Shown: piece by piece, positions 27,056 through 35,554 of the stretch
Layout of the letters: each line of letters starts with the position of its first letter
Position numbering within the stretch: position 1 is the first letter of the stretch
NCBI GenBank assembly: GCA_014268975.2
Contig: CP077096.1
Span: 5,012,001-5,076,000, forward strand
DNA from: Pseudomonas wayambapalatensis
GTDB lineage: Bacteria > Pseudomonadota > Gammaproteobacteria > Pseudomonadales > Pseudomonadaceae
Reading direction: 5' to 3'
DNA: 64,000 bases
Notes under the pieces: generated by a model
The model's input: only the letters and a program-made list of their open reading frames with translations
Database searches by the model: none
What the model was told of the DNA's origin: nothing
Translations under genes and position numbers: made by a program

Positions 27056-27952
27056 TCAGCAGGCGTACATCGATAGCTTGCGCTGGATGAAATCGAGGAA
27101 GCACTGGATGCGCAGCGCCAGTTGGGTGTTGCGGTAGTAAACCGCGTGGATCGGCTGGCGATAGCCGTTGTTGGCCTCGGCCAGCACCACCTGCAGCCGA
27201 CCGGCACGAATGTCTTCGTGGGTCATAAAATGTGACAGGCTGACGATGCCTTCACCGGCCAGTGCCAGCTGGCGCAAGGTCTCGCCGCTGGAGGCGAGGA
27301 TCGCCGGACGGATCGCCCAGCGGTCCCCCTGGGCATGGCGCAACGGCCACTGATTGAGCGTCTCGGGTGCGCTGAACCCCAGCAGGCAGTGCGTGCTGAG
27401 GTCTTCGACCTTCTGCGGTGTACCGCGCCGGGCCAGGTAATCCGGGCTGGCGAGCACCTGCACGGGGCTGCACCCCAGCGAGCGCGCGTGCAGGCTGGAA
27501 TCGGCCAGCTCACCGATGCGAATGGCCACGTCGGTGCTCTGTTCCAGCAGGTCGATGATCAGGTCGTCGGTATTGAGCTCGAGTTCGATGCCGGGGTACT
27601 GGCGGCGAAACTCGCCGATCCACGGCAGGATGGCATGCAGCATGAACGGCGCGGCGGCGTTGATCCGCAGACGCCCGGACGGGGTCTGGCGGTTCATCGA
27701 CAGGCGCTCTTCCATGTCGTCCATCTGTTCGAGGATGACCCGCGAACGCTCGAGGAAGAAACGCCCTTCTTCAGTCAGGTCCATGCGCCGGGTGGTGCGA
27801 TTGACCAGCGTGGTCCCAAGCTTGCCCTCCAGGCGCGACAGGGTGCGACTGACCGCCGACGGGGTCTGGCCCATCTGCTCGGCGGCGGCGGAGATCGAAC
27901 CGCAGTCGATGACGGCGACGAATACCTGGAGTTCTTCGGATCGGGTTTTCAC
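27056..27952 (-). CDS. LysR family transcriptional regulator
   Basis: A 298-residue LysR regulator with the HTH in residues 1-60 (ISAAAEQMGQTPSAVSRTLSRLE, NRTTRRMDLT) and a complete effector domain ending LDFIQRKLSMYAC. It lies 73 bp downstream of mdaB on the same strand, so it may be cotranscribed with it. It could act on the divergent mdaB/ygiN-like promoter region, where an inverted repeat exists. Effector unknown. Confidence 0.85.
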   Translation of the reverse strand: MKTRSEELQVFVAVIDCGSISAAAEQMGQTPSAVSRTLSRLEGKLGTTLVNRTTRRMDLTEEGRFFLERSRVILEQMDDMEERLSMNRQTPSGRLRINAAAPFMLHAILPWIGEFRRQYPGIELELNTDDLIIDLLEQSTDVAIRIGELADSSLHARSLGCSPVQVLASPDYLARRGTPQKVEDLSTHCLLGFSAPETLNQWPLRHAQGDRWAIRPAILASSGETLRQLALAGEGIVSLSHFMTHEDIRAGRLQVVLAEANNGYRQPIHAVYYRNTQLALRIQCFLDFIQRKLSMYAC

Positions 27953-28025
27953 GCGGTGGCCTTGGGCTTGGGGTAGTGCTGATTGATAGCTGCTGGGCGG
28001 TCACGGCGCAAGTGTGGCCGCCTCG

Positions 28026-28616
28026 TCACTCAGCCTTGCCGAACACCTTGCTCAGGTGCGCTTCGTACGCCGCCAGCGCTGCCGGTACATCCGGGCGCTT
28101 CATCACATCCACCGCCAGGAAGGTCGGCAGGCCGGTCATGCCAAGGAACTGATTGGCCTTGTGGAACGGGAAATACACCGCATCCACACCCTTGCCCTCG
28201 AAGAAGTCGGTCGGATCGTCGAAAGCCTGCTGCGGCGCGTTCCAGGTCAACGAGAGCATGTACTGCTTGCCCTGGATCAGCCCGCCACTGCCGTACTTCT
28301 GCGAGGCATCGGAACGGGTGCGACCATCGCTGGCGTACAGACTGCCGTGGCCTTCGGTGAAGACCTCATCGACGTACTTCTTCACGGTCCAGGGCGCGCC
28401 CATCCACCAACCCGGCATCTGGTAGATGACCACGTCCGCCCAGAGGAATTTCTGCACCTCTTCCTTGACGTCATAGCCACCGTCGATGAAGGTCTGCTGC
28501 ACGTCGAAACCGGCGCGGTCCAGATAGGCCAGCGCGGCCTCGTGCAGGGTGCGGTTCAGGCGGCCGTCGGAATGAGCGAACTGTTTGCCGCCGTTGAGTA
28601 GAAGAATCTTTTTCAT
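28026..28616 (-). CDS. mdaB: NADPH:quinone reductase MdaB-like (flavodoxin fold)
   Basis: A 196-residue FAD-dependent two-electron quinone reductase of the MdaB/KefF group. It starts MKKILLLNGGKQFAHSDGRLN, with the flavin-binding MPGWWMGAPWTVKKYVDEVF near 70-90. Reducing quinones in one two-electron step avoids semiquinone radicals. It is divergent from a YgiN-like monooxygenase gene, and in E. coli mdaB and ygiN are also neighbours, which supports the pairing. Start 28616 gives the family N-terminus; the frame is open 38 codons further upstream without support. Confidence 0.92.
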   Translation of the reverse strand: MKKILLLNGGKQFAHSDGRLNRTLHEAALAYLDRAGFDVQQTFIDGGYDVKEEVQKFLWADVVIYQMPGWWMGAPWTVKKYVDEVFTEGHGSLYASDGRTRSDASQKYGSGGLIQGKQYMLSLTWNAPQQAFDDPTDFFEGKGVDAVYFPFHKANQFLGMTGLPTFLAVDVMKRPDVPAALAAYEAHLSKVFGKAE

Positions 28617-28762
28617 GGGGAGCCTCGTAGGTCTGGGTCGGTCCGAGGCAAGGACGCCTGCCGACCGAGTCAAAAGTGATGGCGGCAGACTAGGCAGTCG
28701 CAGGCGCAGGAAAAAGCCGGCTGGCGGCAAAATACATTTGCCTTAAAGTCACGAATAGACAT

Positions 28763-28784
28763 CAGATTATTGCAATACAATCTG
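28763..28784. promoter_or_regulatory. Candidate operator in the mdaB / ygiN-like divergent region
   Basis: CAGATT and AATCTG form an inverted repeat with 10 nt between, and the centre holds the palindrome TATTGCAATA. The site is 29 bp before the ygiN-like start and could serve both promoters. A LysR-type factor is plausible because a LysR gene is next to mdaB. Confidence 0.45.
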
Positions 28785-28812
28785 CTCACTTTCCCCCGCA
28801 CAGGCCATCGCC

Positions 28813-29127
28813 ATGAGTGAACAGTTCGCTTTCATCCTCAAAGCCAAGACCCGTCCTGATAAGGCCGAAGCCTTCGAAACCCTGTTCCGCGCCTATGTCG
28901 AACCGAGCCGCCAGGAGCCCGGCTGCATCGAGTACCACATGCTGCGCGACAAGGAAGACCCGAGCCTGTTCGTGTTCTACGAGGTCTGGGCCGACAAGGC
29001 CGCCCTCGACGTGCACTCGGCCCTGCCGCACATGGCCGCGTTCTTCGAGAAGCGCATGGACTACCTGGAGCGCGACTTCGAAATCCAGATGATCGAGATG
29101 CTCAGCGCTTCCTCCGCTAGCCGTTGA
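28813..29127 (+). CDS. Quinol monooxygenase YgiN-like (ABM domain)
   Basis: A 104-residue antibiotic-biosynthesis-monooxygenase fold protein: FILKAKTRPDKAEAFETLF, QEPGCIEYHMLRDKEDPSLFVFYEVWADKAALDVH. E. coli YgiN oxidises menadiol and is thought to form a quinone redox cycle with MdaB. Divergence from mdaB here supports that role. The last 11 bp overlap the 3' end of the convergent TauE/SafE permease gene. Confidence 0.88.
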   Translation: MSEQFAFILKAKTRPDKAEAFETLFRAYVEPSRQEPGCIEYHMLRDKEDPSLFVFYEVWADKAALDVHSALPHMAAFFEKRMDYLERDFEIQMIEMLSASSASR

Positions 29128-29881
29128 TCAGCAGGTGCCCGCCGAGCAGCGCCAGGCCCACGAAGAAGCAGCGCCTGAACTGTGCCGCGCTGATGCGCTG
29201 GCGCAGCCAGGTGCCGGCGAACATGCCCAGCAAGGCGGGGGCCAGCATCAGCAATGACGCACCCAGGGCCGGGCCGTCGAGCGCGTCCTGCCCGGCCAGG
29301 CCCAGCGCCAGCGCAAGGGTCGAGACCGTGAACGACAGGCCCATCGCCTGGACCAGCGCGTCACGATCCAGGCCCAGCCCCTGCAGGTAGGGCACCCCCG
29401 GTATCACGAACACCCCGGTTGCCGCCGTCACCACACCAGTCAGCAGGCCGCACAGCGGCCCCAGCCAGCACTCCCACTGTGGCTGGACGCGCAAACCCGG
29501 CCCCACCAGCCCGTACAGGGCATATATCAACAGCGCACCACCGAGCGCATGCGCCGCCCAGGGGCCGCTGTCGATGCCAAGCCACAGGCTGCCCAGCAGC
29601 GTACCGGCGACGATCATCACCAGCATGCTGCCCAGGCGCTTGAGCAGCCCGCGCAAGTGCCCGCCCGAGGCCAGTTGCCACAGGTTGGTAAGGGTCGAGG
29701 GCACGATCAGCAGTGCCGCTGCCTGCGCCGGAGGCATAGCCAGCCCCAGCATGCCCATGGCGATGGTCGGCATCCCCAGGCCGATCACGCCCTTGACCGC
29801 ACCGGCCATGGCAAAGGTGATGATCACCAGCAGTGACAATGCCGGCCCCATGTTCTGATACAACGCGATAAAGGTATTCAT
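29117..29881 (-). CDS. TauE/SafE family permease
   Basis: A 254-residue inner membrane protein with about 8 hydrophobic segments, beginning MNTFIALYQNMGPALSLLVII. The family hallmarks GLGMPTIAMGMLGL near 35 and CGLLTGVVTAATGVFVIPGVPYL near 145 are visible. Members export sulfite, sulfoacetate or other small anions. The substrate here is unknown. A LysR gene starts 77 bp away in the opposite direction and is the likely regulator. AGGA precedes the chosen ATG. Confidence 0.88.
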   Translation of the reverse strand: MNTFIALYQNMGPALSLLVIITFAMAGAVKGVIGLGMPTIAMGMLGLAMPPAQAAALLIVPSTLTNLWQLASGGHLRGLLKRLGSMLVMIVAGTLLGSLWLGIDSGPWAAHALGGALLIYALYGLVGPGLRVQPQWECWLGPLCGLLTGVVTAATGVFVIPGVPYLQGLGLDRDALVQAMGLSFTVSTLALALGLAGQDALDGPALGASLLMLAPALLGMFAGTWLRQRISAAQFRRCFFVGLALLGGHLLING

Positions 29882-29958
29882 GGCGCTATCCTGGGCTGCC
29901 GCGAGCACAGTGAAAATCTGCCATATACTCAGCCAGACTCTTGCCAGGACAGAGGCAC

Positions 29959-30846
29959 ATGCATTTCGACCTGATCGACCTCAGCCTTTTCCGTCATACC
30001 CTCGAATGCGGCAACATCACCGCCGGTGCCCGTCGCAGCCATCTTTCGCTGCCTGCGGCCAGTGCGCGCATCCGTGCCATGGAAGCCTCGCTGGGCATCC
30101 CCTTGCTCGAGCGCAACCGCCGAGGGGTACAGCCAACGCCAGCGGGCCAGGCGTTGTTACAGCATGCGCGGCTGATTGCCCAGCAGGTCGAGCGGCTGCA
30201 ATACGACCTCGGCCAGTACGCCCAGGGCCAACAGGGGCAGGTGCGCCTGCTGTGCAATACCGCGGCGCTGACCGAGTACCTGCCGGAGTTGCTGGCTGCA
30301 TACCTGGTGGAGTACCCGGGCGTCAGCGTCGATGTGCAGGAGCAGCCGAGCCTGCGCATCGTGCAGGCGATCACCCAGGGGACTGCGGACCTGGGCATCA
30401 TTTCCACCGCGGCACCAAGCGAGCACTTGCAGGTGCGGCCGTTTCGCGAAGACCCGCTGGTGCTGATCATGCCCCTGGCGCATCCGCTGACTGGACACCC
30501 GGCGCCCCGTTTCGTCGACAGCCTGGTGCATGGCCATGTGGGGCTGGGTGCGGACAGCGCACTGGCCTTGCACCTCGAAGAACAGGCTCTGCGCCTCGGG
30601 CGGCGCATGCAGGTACGGGTGCGGGCCGAAGGTTTTGACGGTGTGATCCGCATGGTGGCCGGGGGTGCCGGGGTCGGCGTGGTGCCGTTGGCCTCGGTGA
30701 GACGCTGGGAGGGGGTGCTGCCCTTGCGCTGGGTGGCGCTGGAGGAAGATTGGGCCAATCGTCGGCTGCAGCTGTGTGCACGGGATTTTGCCGGGTTGCC
30801 GGGGTATGCGGCGGCGCTGGTCGAGCGGCTTGGGCTTGGGGATTGA
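29959..30846 (+). CDS. LysR family regulator divergent from the TauE/SafE permease
   Basis: A 295-residue LysR regulator starting MHFDLIDLSLFRHTLECGNITAGARRSHLSLPAASARI, with the effector domain following to LVERLGLGD. The divergent arrangement with the permease gene is the classic layout for a LysR regulator and its target. AGGACAGAGG lies upstream of ATG 29959. The ligand is unknown. Confidence 0.87.
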   Translation: MHFDLIDLSLFRHTLECGNITAGARRSHLSLPAASARIRAMEASLGIPLLERNRRGVQPTPAGQALLQHARLIAQQVERLQYDLGQYAQGQQGQVRLLCNTAALTEYLPELLAAYLVEYPGVSVDVQEQPSLRIVQAITQGTADLGIISTAAPSEHLQVRPFREDPLVLIMPLAHPLTGHPAPRFVDSLVHGHVGLGADSALALHLEEQALRLGRRMQVRVRAEGFDGVIRMVAGGAGVGVVPLASVRRWEGVLPLRWVALEEDWANRRLQLCARDFAGLPGYAAALVERLGLGD

Positions 30847-30849
30847 GTT

Positions 30850-31165
30850 AGCCTGTGGGAGCGGCGGTTCGTCGCTCCGACTTGTCCCGCGAATAAGATA
30901 ACGCGCTGCATGGCACCGGCTTCGCCGGTGATCGCGGGACAAGCCCGCTCCCACAATTAACACCGCAGTATTCAGAAGTTGCGGAGCTCTTGTAGGAGCA
31001 ACGGTCTTGCTCAAAATCTAAAGACCAGCCCAATCCCTGTGGGAGCGGGCTGGTCCCGCGAACACGGGCGTAGCCCGTGCCATACAGCGCGTCGGAGCGC
31101 CGAGCCCTCGCTCCCACAGGGGGAGCGGTTCTCCGTTGCGACTTGCCCGCGAAGAGGCCGGTACT
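30850..31165. repeat. Cluster of at least five REP units
   Basis: The 336-bp gap between the LysR gene and the oprD-type gene has no ORF with support. It is filled by REP units in both orientations: CCTGTGGGAGCGG near 30851, GCGGGACAAGCCCGCTCCC near 30934, TGTAGGAGCA near 30991, CCTGTGGGAGCGGGC near 31036, GCTCCCACAGG near 31110 and ACTTGCCCGCGAA near 31141. The middle part (31004-31080) shares an extended module with the clusters near 13.2 and 61.05 kb. Confidence 0.8.
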
Positions 31166-31182
31166 GACTCAGCACACCTCGA

Positions 31183-32475
31183 TCAGAACAACTTCACCGT
31201 ATAACTCAGGATCAACCGGTTCTCATCGATGTCGGTCCGGTAGTTGGACCGCGCCATGACATTGCGCACCCGCACTCCCAGCCCGGCCAGCGGCCCGCTC
31301 TGCACCACATACGCCAGGTCCAGATCGCGCTCCCGGTCACGCCCTTCGAAACCAAGCCCGGTGTCCACATCCCCGCCCTTCACATAGCGCAGGGTCGAGG
31401 TCAGGCCGGGAATGCCCAGGGCCACGAAGTTGTAGTCATGGCGCACCTGCCACGAACGTTCCCCTGGCGCCGAGAACTCGTAGGTCGGCAGCGTGTTGCC
31501 CATCGGGTTGGTGTTGGCCCCGACCTGGATGAAGCCATCCTTGCCGCCGATCTGCTGGTAGCCCACATAGAAGGTATGCCCGCCGGTCTTGGCCGAGAAC
31601 AGGCTGAACAAGGCATGGTTGTCGTAGTCACCGGCAATCTTGCGGCCGTCCTCGCGGGCATCGAAGTACCCGGCATTGACACCCAGCGTCCAGTCGCCCA
31701 CCGGCTCGGCGTGCTTGAAGCTGTAGAACCGCTGCTGGTAGATATCCTCCAGTTGCGCCTGCCACACCCCGACGCTGGTGCGGTTGTCGTTGAAGGCATA
31801 GTCGGCGCCGACGTAGTTGAAGCGGTCGCTGGTGAAGCGCGCCAGCCGCGACGGGTTGATCGGGTCGTTGACCAGCGCGTACATCTTCTGGCTGTTGGAC
31901 GAGTCGCGCAGGCTGGTGGAGCGGAACTGGCCGGCGTTCAAGGTCAACCCGGCGATCTCGCGGGACTCGAGCATCGCCCCCTGGTACGTCGGCGGCAGCA
32001 GGCGCAGGTCGCTGAACAACAGCACTGGCAGGTTGGGCATCAGCTCACCGACCTTGAGCTCGGTCTGCGACACCTTGAACTTGATCGCCGCACCCAGGCG
32101 GCTGTATTCGTCCGCCGACTTGCCGCTGGCAAGGCTCGGCAGCAGCCCCGACTTCGAATGCTCCGGGCTGCTGTCGAGCTTGAAACCGAGCAGCCCGGTC
32201 ACATCGAGGCCGACGCCCACCGTCCCCTGGGTATAGCCGGAGCTGGCATTGAGGATGAAACCCTGCGCCCACTCCTGGGTACGCGACTGGGTGCTGGCGC
32301 CCTTGATATCCGCATAGTCGCGGCTGAAGAAGTAATTGCGCGCCTGCAAGGTGGCGCGGGCGCCTTCGATGAAACCGCTGTCTTCGGCAGAAGCATCGAG
32401 GCACAGCGCCGCGGCGACACAGCCACCGGCCAGTCGGGTAGCCGATGAAAAACGTTGAGAAATCTGTACGTGCAT
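31183..32475 (-). CDS. nicP: OprD-family outer membrane porin, probable nicotinate porin NicP
   Basis: A 430-residue OprD-type 18-strand porin precursor. The N-terminal signal is about 30 residues, followed by GARATLQARNYFFSRDY, typical of OprD. It ends with NRLILSYTVKLF, a C-terminal aromatic beta signal. It is the last gene of the leftward nicCDEFT set, which supports assignment as NicP for nicotinate entry; by sequence alone it would only be an aromatic-acid OprD homologue. AGGAG lies about 9 nt before the ATG. Confidence 0.82.
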   Translation of the reverse strand: MHVQISQRFSSATRLAGGCVAAALCLDASAEDSGFIEGARATLQARNYFFSRDYADIKGASTQSRTQEWAQGFILNASSGYTQGTVGVGLDVTGLLGFKLDSSPEHSKSGLLPSLASGKSADEYSRLGAAIKFKVSQTELKVGELMPNLPVLLFSDLRLLPPTYQGAMLESREIAGLTLNAGQFRSTSLRDSSNSQKMYALVNDPINPSRLARFTSDRFNYVGADYAFNDNRTSVGVWQAQLEDIYQQRFYSFKHAEPVGDWTLGVNAGYFDAREDGRKIAGDYDNHALFSLFSAKTGGHTFYVGYQQIGGKDGFIQVGANTNPMGNTLPTYEFSAPGERSWQVRHDYNFVALGIPGLTSTLRYVKGGDVDTGLGFEGRDRERDLDLAYVVQSGPLAGLGVRVRNVMARSNYRTDIDENRLILSYTVKLF

Positions 32476-32611
32476 GGGGAGCGACTCCTGGATTCGGGCA
32501 ACAGCGATCCACCGCGGCAGCCTGAAGGCTGCCGACGTGCGGATGGCGTAATGAAGGGATCAGGCGGGCGCCAGGGCCCGCCAAGCTACCGTTGCGAAAA
32601 GCGGTCGACCG

Positions 32612-33925
32612 CTAGCGGTTGACCAGCTTCGCGGGCAGCGCGATCACCAGGAAGCAGCTCAGGATCAGGCAGCCGGCGAACACCCACAATGCCGCATGGG
32701 AGGTGCCGGTGAGATCGGTCACGATGCCCATCAGCGAGTTGCTCACCAGGCCCGCGATATTGGCCAGCGAACAGGCCAGGGCGAAACCGGTGGCCGCGGC
32801 AGTGCCCTTGAGGAAGGTCGCCGGCAGGCTGAAGAACACCGGCACCGCGCCGATGATCGCCGCCGATGCGATGGCGAACAGCGCCACGGTCATCACTAGG
32901 TTCTGGCTGAACAAGGTGCTGCTGGCCATGGCGATGGCGCCGATGATGAACGGCACGATGATGTGCCAGCGACGCTCGCGATGACGGTCGGAACTGGCGC
33001 CGATCATCAGCATCCCGAGCAGCGCCGCCAGGCTCGGAATCGCAGTGAGCAAGCCGATGTGGAAGGTGTCGCTGACGCCTGCATCGCGGATGAAGGTCGG
33101 CATCCAGAACCCCATGGCATAGGCACTGAGCAGGATCGAGAAATCGATGCCACCGAGCATCCACACCTTCAGGTTGAAGAAGCCATCGCGGAAGCTGTGC
33201 TTGCTGCCCTTGCCTTCGGCATCGTCCGCAGCCAGGTCACTGGCCAGTTGCGCCTTGTCATCGTCCGACAGCCATTTGGCCTGCTGGAAATTGTTCGGCA
33301 GGGCCCAGAAGGTCAGGATGCCGAGCAACACGCTGGGGATCGCCTCGAGCAGGAACAGCCACTGCCAGCCATGCAGGCCGTGGACCTGGTCGAAGTGGCC
33401 CATGATCCAGCCAGAGATCGGCCCGCCGATCACGCTCGACAGCGGCAAGCCGATCATGAACAGCGCGATGATGCGCCCACGCCGGTAGGTCGGATACCAC
33501 ATGGTCAGGTAGTACAGCACGCCCGGGAGGAAGCCCGCCTCGGCGGCCCCGAGCAGAAAGCGCAGGATGTAGAACTGGGTGGTGGTGGACACGAACATGG
33601 TGCAGGCCGACAGCAGGCCCCAGGTGATCATGATCCGTGCGATCCAGAGCTTGGCACCGACGCGCTCCAGGATCAGGTTGCTCGGCACCTCGAAGATGAT
33701 GTAGCCGACGAAGAACAGCCCGGCACCCAGGCCATAGGCTGCGGTGCTGAACTGCAGGTCTTCGAGCATCTGCAGCTTGGCGAAGCCGACGTTGATGCGG
33801 TCCAGATAGGCCGCGAGATAGCAGAAGCACAGGAAAGGAATGAGCCTCCATGTGATCTTGCGGTAGAGCGCTTGTGTGCCATGGTCGGTTGCACTGTGGA
33901 CCGCGGTTGCATTCGCAATTGGCAT
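32612..33925 (-). CDS. nicT: MFS transporter NicT (nicotinate/6-hydroxynicotinate uptake)
   Basis: A 437-residue MFS protein of the anion:cation symporter group. It starts MPIANATAVHSATDHGTQ, with 12 hydrophobic segments including LAAYLDRINVGFAKLQML near the first loop and LLGAAEAGFLPGVLYYLTMW near 120. In P. putida the equivalent gene lies in the nic cluster and carries pyridine carboxylates. AGGAGA precedes the ATG; the open frame further upstream has no ribosome site. An AAAAACAA stretch lies 29 nt upstream on the transcript. Confidence 0.88.
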   Translation of the reverse strand: MPIANATAVHSATDHGTQALYRKITWRLIPFLCFCYLAAYLDRINVGFAKLQMLEDLQFSTAAYGLGAGLFFVGYIIFEVPSNLILERVGAKLWIARIMITWGLLSACTMFVSTTTQFYILRFLLGAAEAGFLPGVLYYLTMWYPTYRRGRIIALFMIGLPLSSVIGGPISGWIMGHFDQVHGLHGWQWLFLLEAIPSVLLGILTFWALPNNFQQAKWLSDDDKAQLASDLAADDAEGKGSKHSFRDGFFNLKVWMLGGIDFSILLSAYAMGFWMPTFIRDAGVSDTFHIGLLTAIPSLAALLGMLMIGASSDRHRERRWHIIVPFIIGAIAMASSTLFSQNLVMTVALFAIASAAIIGAVPVFFSLPATFLKGTAAATGFALACSLANIAGLVSNSLMGIVTDLTGTSHAALWVFAGCLILSCFLVIALPAKLVNR

Positions 33926-33953
33926 TTCTTGTCTCCTGGCGGCGACTTTGTGG

Positions 33954-33961
33954 TTGTTTTT
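33954..33961 (-). promoter_or_regulatory. Candidate Hfq/Crc motif before nicT
   Basis: The minus strand reads AAAAACAA in the nicF-nicT gap, 28 nt before the nicT start. It fits AAnAAnAA. This would allow repression of uptake when better carbon sources are present. Confidence 0.35.
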
Positions 33962-34131
33962 AGGCCAGCAGTTTTCGACGCTCCAAGAGCGCCGCACACT
34001 ACAGGCGGCTGTCCAGGGCAGCGTCACAAGACCCCGAGTGCTCCTGCGGGGCGACCGTCCGCACAGCGGACGGCGATGGAACGGGCGTTCCTGCACCGTT
34101 CCTCGATTGTTATGGGTACAAAGCGTCCGGC

Positions 34132-34773
34132 TCAGTCGGCCAGGCGCGTCAGTTGCTCCATGGCCTCCTGGCGGCTGACGACATCGCCGTACTTGCTGTC
34201 GATGTCGAACAGGTTCGCTTCGTGCGGATCGTTGTGGCGATCGCCGACGCACTCGCGCACCACGATGGTCCGGAACCCGTGCTGCAGCGCATCCACCGCA
34301 CTGGCGCGGATACAGCCGCTGGTGGAGCAGCCGGCCAGCACCACGGTGTCGATCCCTTGTGCATGCAACAGCGGTGCAAGGCTGGTGCCGAAGAAGGCGC
34401 TCGCATACTGCTTGCTCAGCACCACTTCATCCGCCTGCGGCATCACCGCCTCGCAGAAGGCGGCCAGTGGGTTGCCCTCGACCATGTCCTTCATCACTGG
34501 CGCCTTGCGCACCCACACGCCACCATCGGCAAAGTGCGGGGGCTGGTAGCGGATATTGGTGTGGACCACCAGAGTACCGCAGTCCCGCGCCAGCGCCAGC
34601 AGGCCGCTGGCCTGCTCGACGGCCGACACCACACCGGGGGCGTAGAGCGGCGCACCGGGGGTGGTGTAACCCTGCATGAAGTCGATCATCAGCAGGGCCG
34701 CCTTGCGCCCGAAGCCGATGCGCTGGCCCCACACGCCCTGATAGTTGTCATGGGCGCTCTGTGCGTCGCTCAT
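34132..34773 (-). CDS. nicF: Maleamate amidohydrolase NicF (isochorismatase family)
   Basis: Hydrolyses maleamate to maleate and ammonia, the step after NicD. The 213-residue isochorismatase-fold protein shows the family triad: Asp31 in LLMIDFMQGY, Lys121 in VLSKQYASAFFGT, and nucleophile Cys154 in AGCSTSGCIRASAVDA. It follows nicE by 15 bp and precedes nicT in the leftward operon. Confidence 0.95.
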   Translation of the reverse strand: MSDAQSAHDNYQGVWGQRIGFGRKAALLMIDFMQGYTTPGAPLYAPGVVSAVEQASGLLALARDCGTLVVHTNIRYQPPHFADGGVWVRKAPVMKDMVEGNPLAAFCEAVMPQADEVVLSKQYASAFFGTSLAPLLHAQGIDTVVLAGCSTSGCIRASAVDALQHGFRTIVVRECVGDRHNDPHEANLFDIDSKYGDVVSRQEAMEQLTRLAD

Positions 34774-34788
34774 GTTCGTCTCCCGTTT

Positions 34789-35541
34789 TCAGTAGGCGCC
34801 CGACAGCAGGGCACCGGCCCCCGGAACCACAGGCTCCAGGTCCAGCGCCTTGAGCATGGCGTAGGTGGTGGCGATGGCTGCGGTGACCACCGGCTTGCCG
34901 GTCTGTGCCTCGACCTTGGCCACGGCGGGCAGCGACTGCATCTGCACGCAGGCCGACAGCACCACCACATCGACGCCTTCCAGGTTCATGCCGGCGACGA
35001 TGCCCGGCAGGTTGGCCGGATCATGGCGCGCCACGGCGAGGTTGTCGGGGATCTCCAGCGCACGCCAATCCTGAACCTCGAAGCCCTCTTCACGGATGTA
35101 GTTCACCACCAGCTCGGTCAGCGGCTTCATGTAGGGCGCAACGATGGCGATGCGCTTGGCCTTCATGACGTGCAGCGCCTCGACCAAGGCACCTGCACTG
35201 GTGATCACCGGCGCCAGCGCGTCGTTGTCGGCGGTAGCTTTCTGCAGGCGCTTCTCCGACTGGCGGTGATAGCCCAGCCCCATGGCCATGATCGCCACCA
35301 GGCACGCGTAGCCCAGCACATCGACCTTGGCGTCGGACAACTCCACCGCGCAGCGATCGGACTCGGCATCCATCGCCGCCAGTTCTTCCTTCTTCACCTG
35401 CTTCATGCGCATGCGGCTGGAGTGGAAGGTGAAGCGCTCGGGACGGATCGCCTGGCGCGCGGTGAGCATCGCCGGGATCTCGGTTTCCATGGTGGTGTTC
35501 GAACTCGGCACGATCTGGCCGATGCGGTACAGCTTGGTCAT
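34789..35541 (-). CDS. nicE: Maleate cis-trans isomerase NicE
   Basis: Converts maleate to fumarate, linking nicotinate breakdown to the TCA cycle. The 250-residue Asp/Glu-racemase-like protein starts MTKLYRIGQIVPSSNTTME. The two catalytic cysteines are Cys80 (GYACLVAIM) and Cys198 (LSACVQMQS). ATG 35541 matches the family start and has AGGAGC upstream; the frame continues 18 codons further without support. It lies 13 bp after nicD. Confidence 0.95.
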   Translation of the reverse strand: MTKLYRIGQIVPSSNTTMETEIPAMLTARQAIRPERFTFHSSRMRMKQVKKEELAAMDAESDRCAVELSDAKVDVLGYACLVAIMAMGLGYHRQSEKRLQKATADNDALAPVITSAGALVEALHVMKAKRIAIVAPYMKPLTELVVNYIREEGFEVQDWRALEIPDNLAVARHDPANLPGIVAGMNLEGVDVVVLSACVQMQSLPAVAKVEAQTGKPVVTAAIATTYAMLKALDLEPVVPGAGALLSGAY

Positions 35542-35554
35542 GTCTCGTGCTCCT

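Noticed and set aside
30850..31165. CRISPR-like array
   Set aside because: Repeats are unevenly spaced, in both orientations, and match the Pseudomonas REP core. No cas genes are present.
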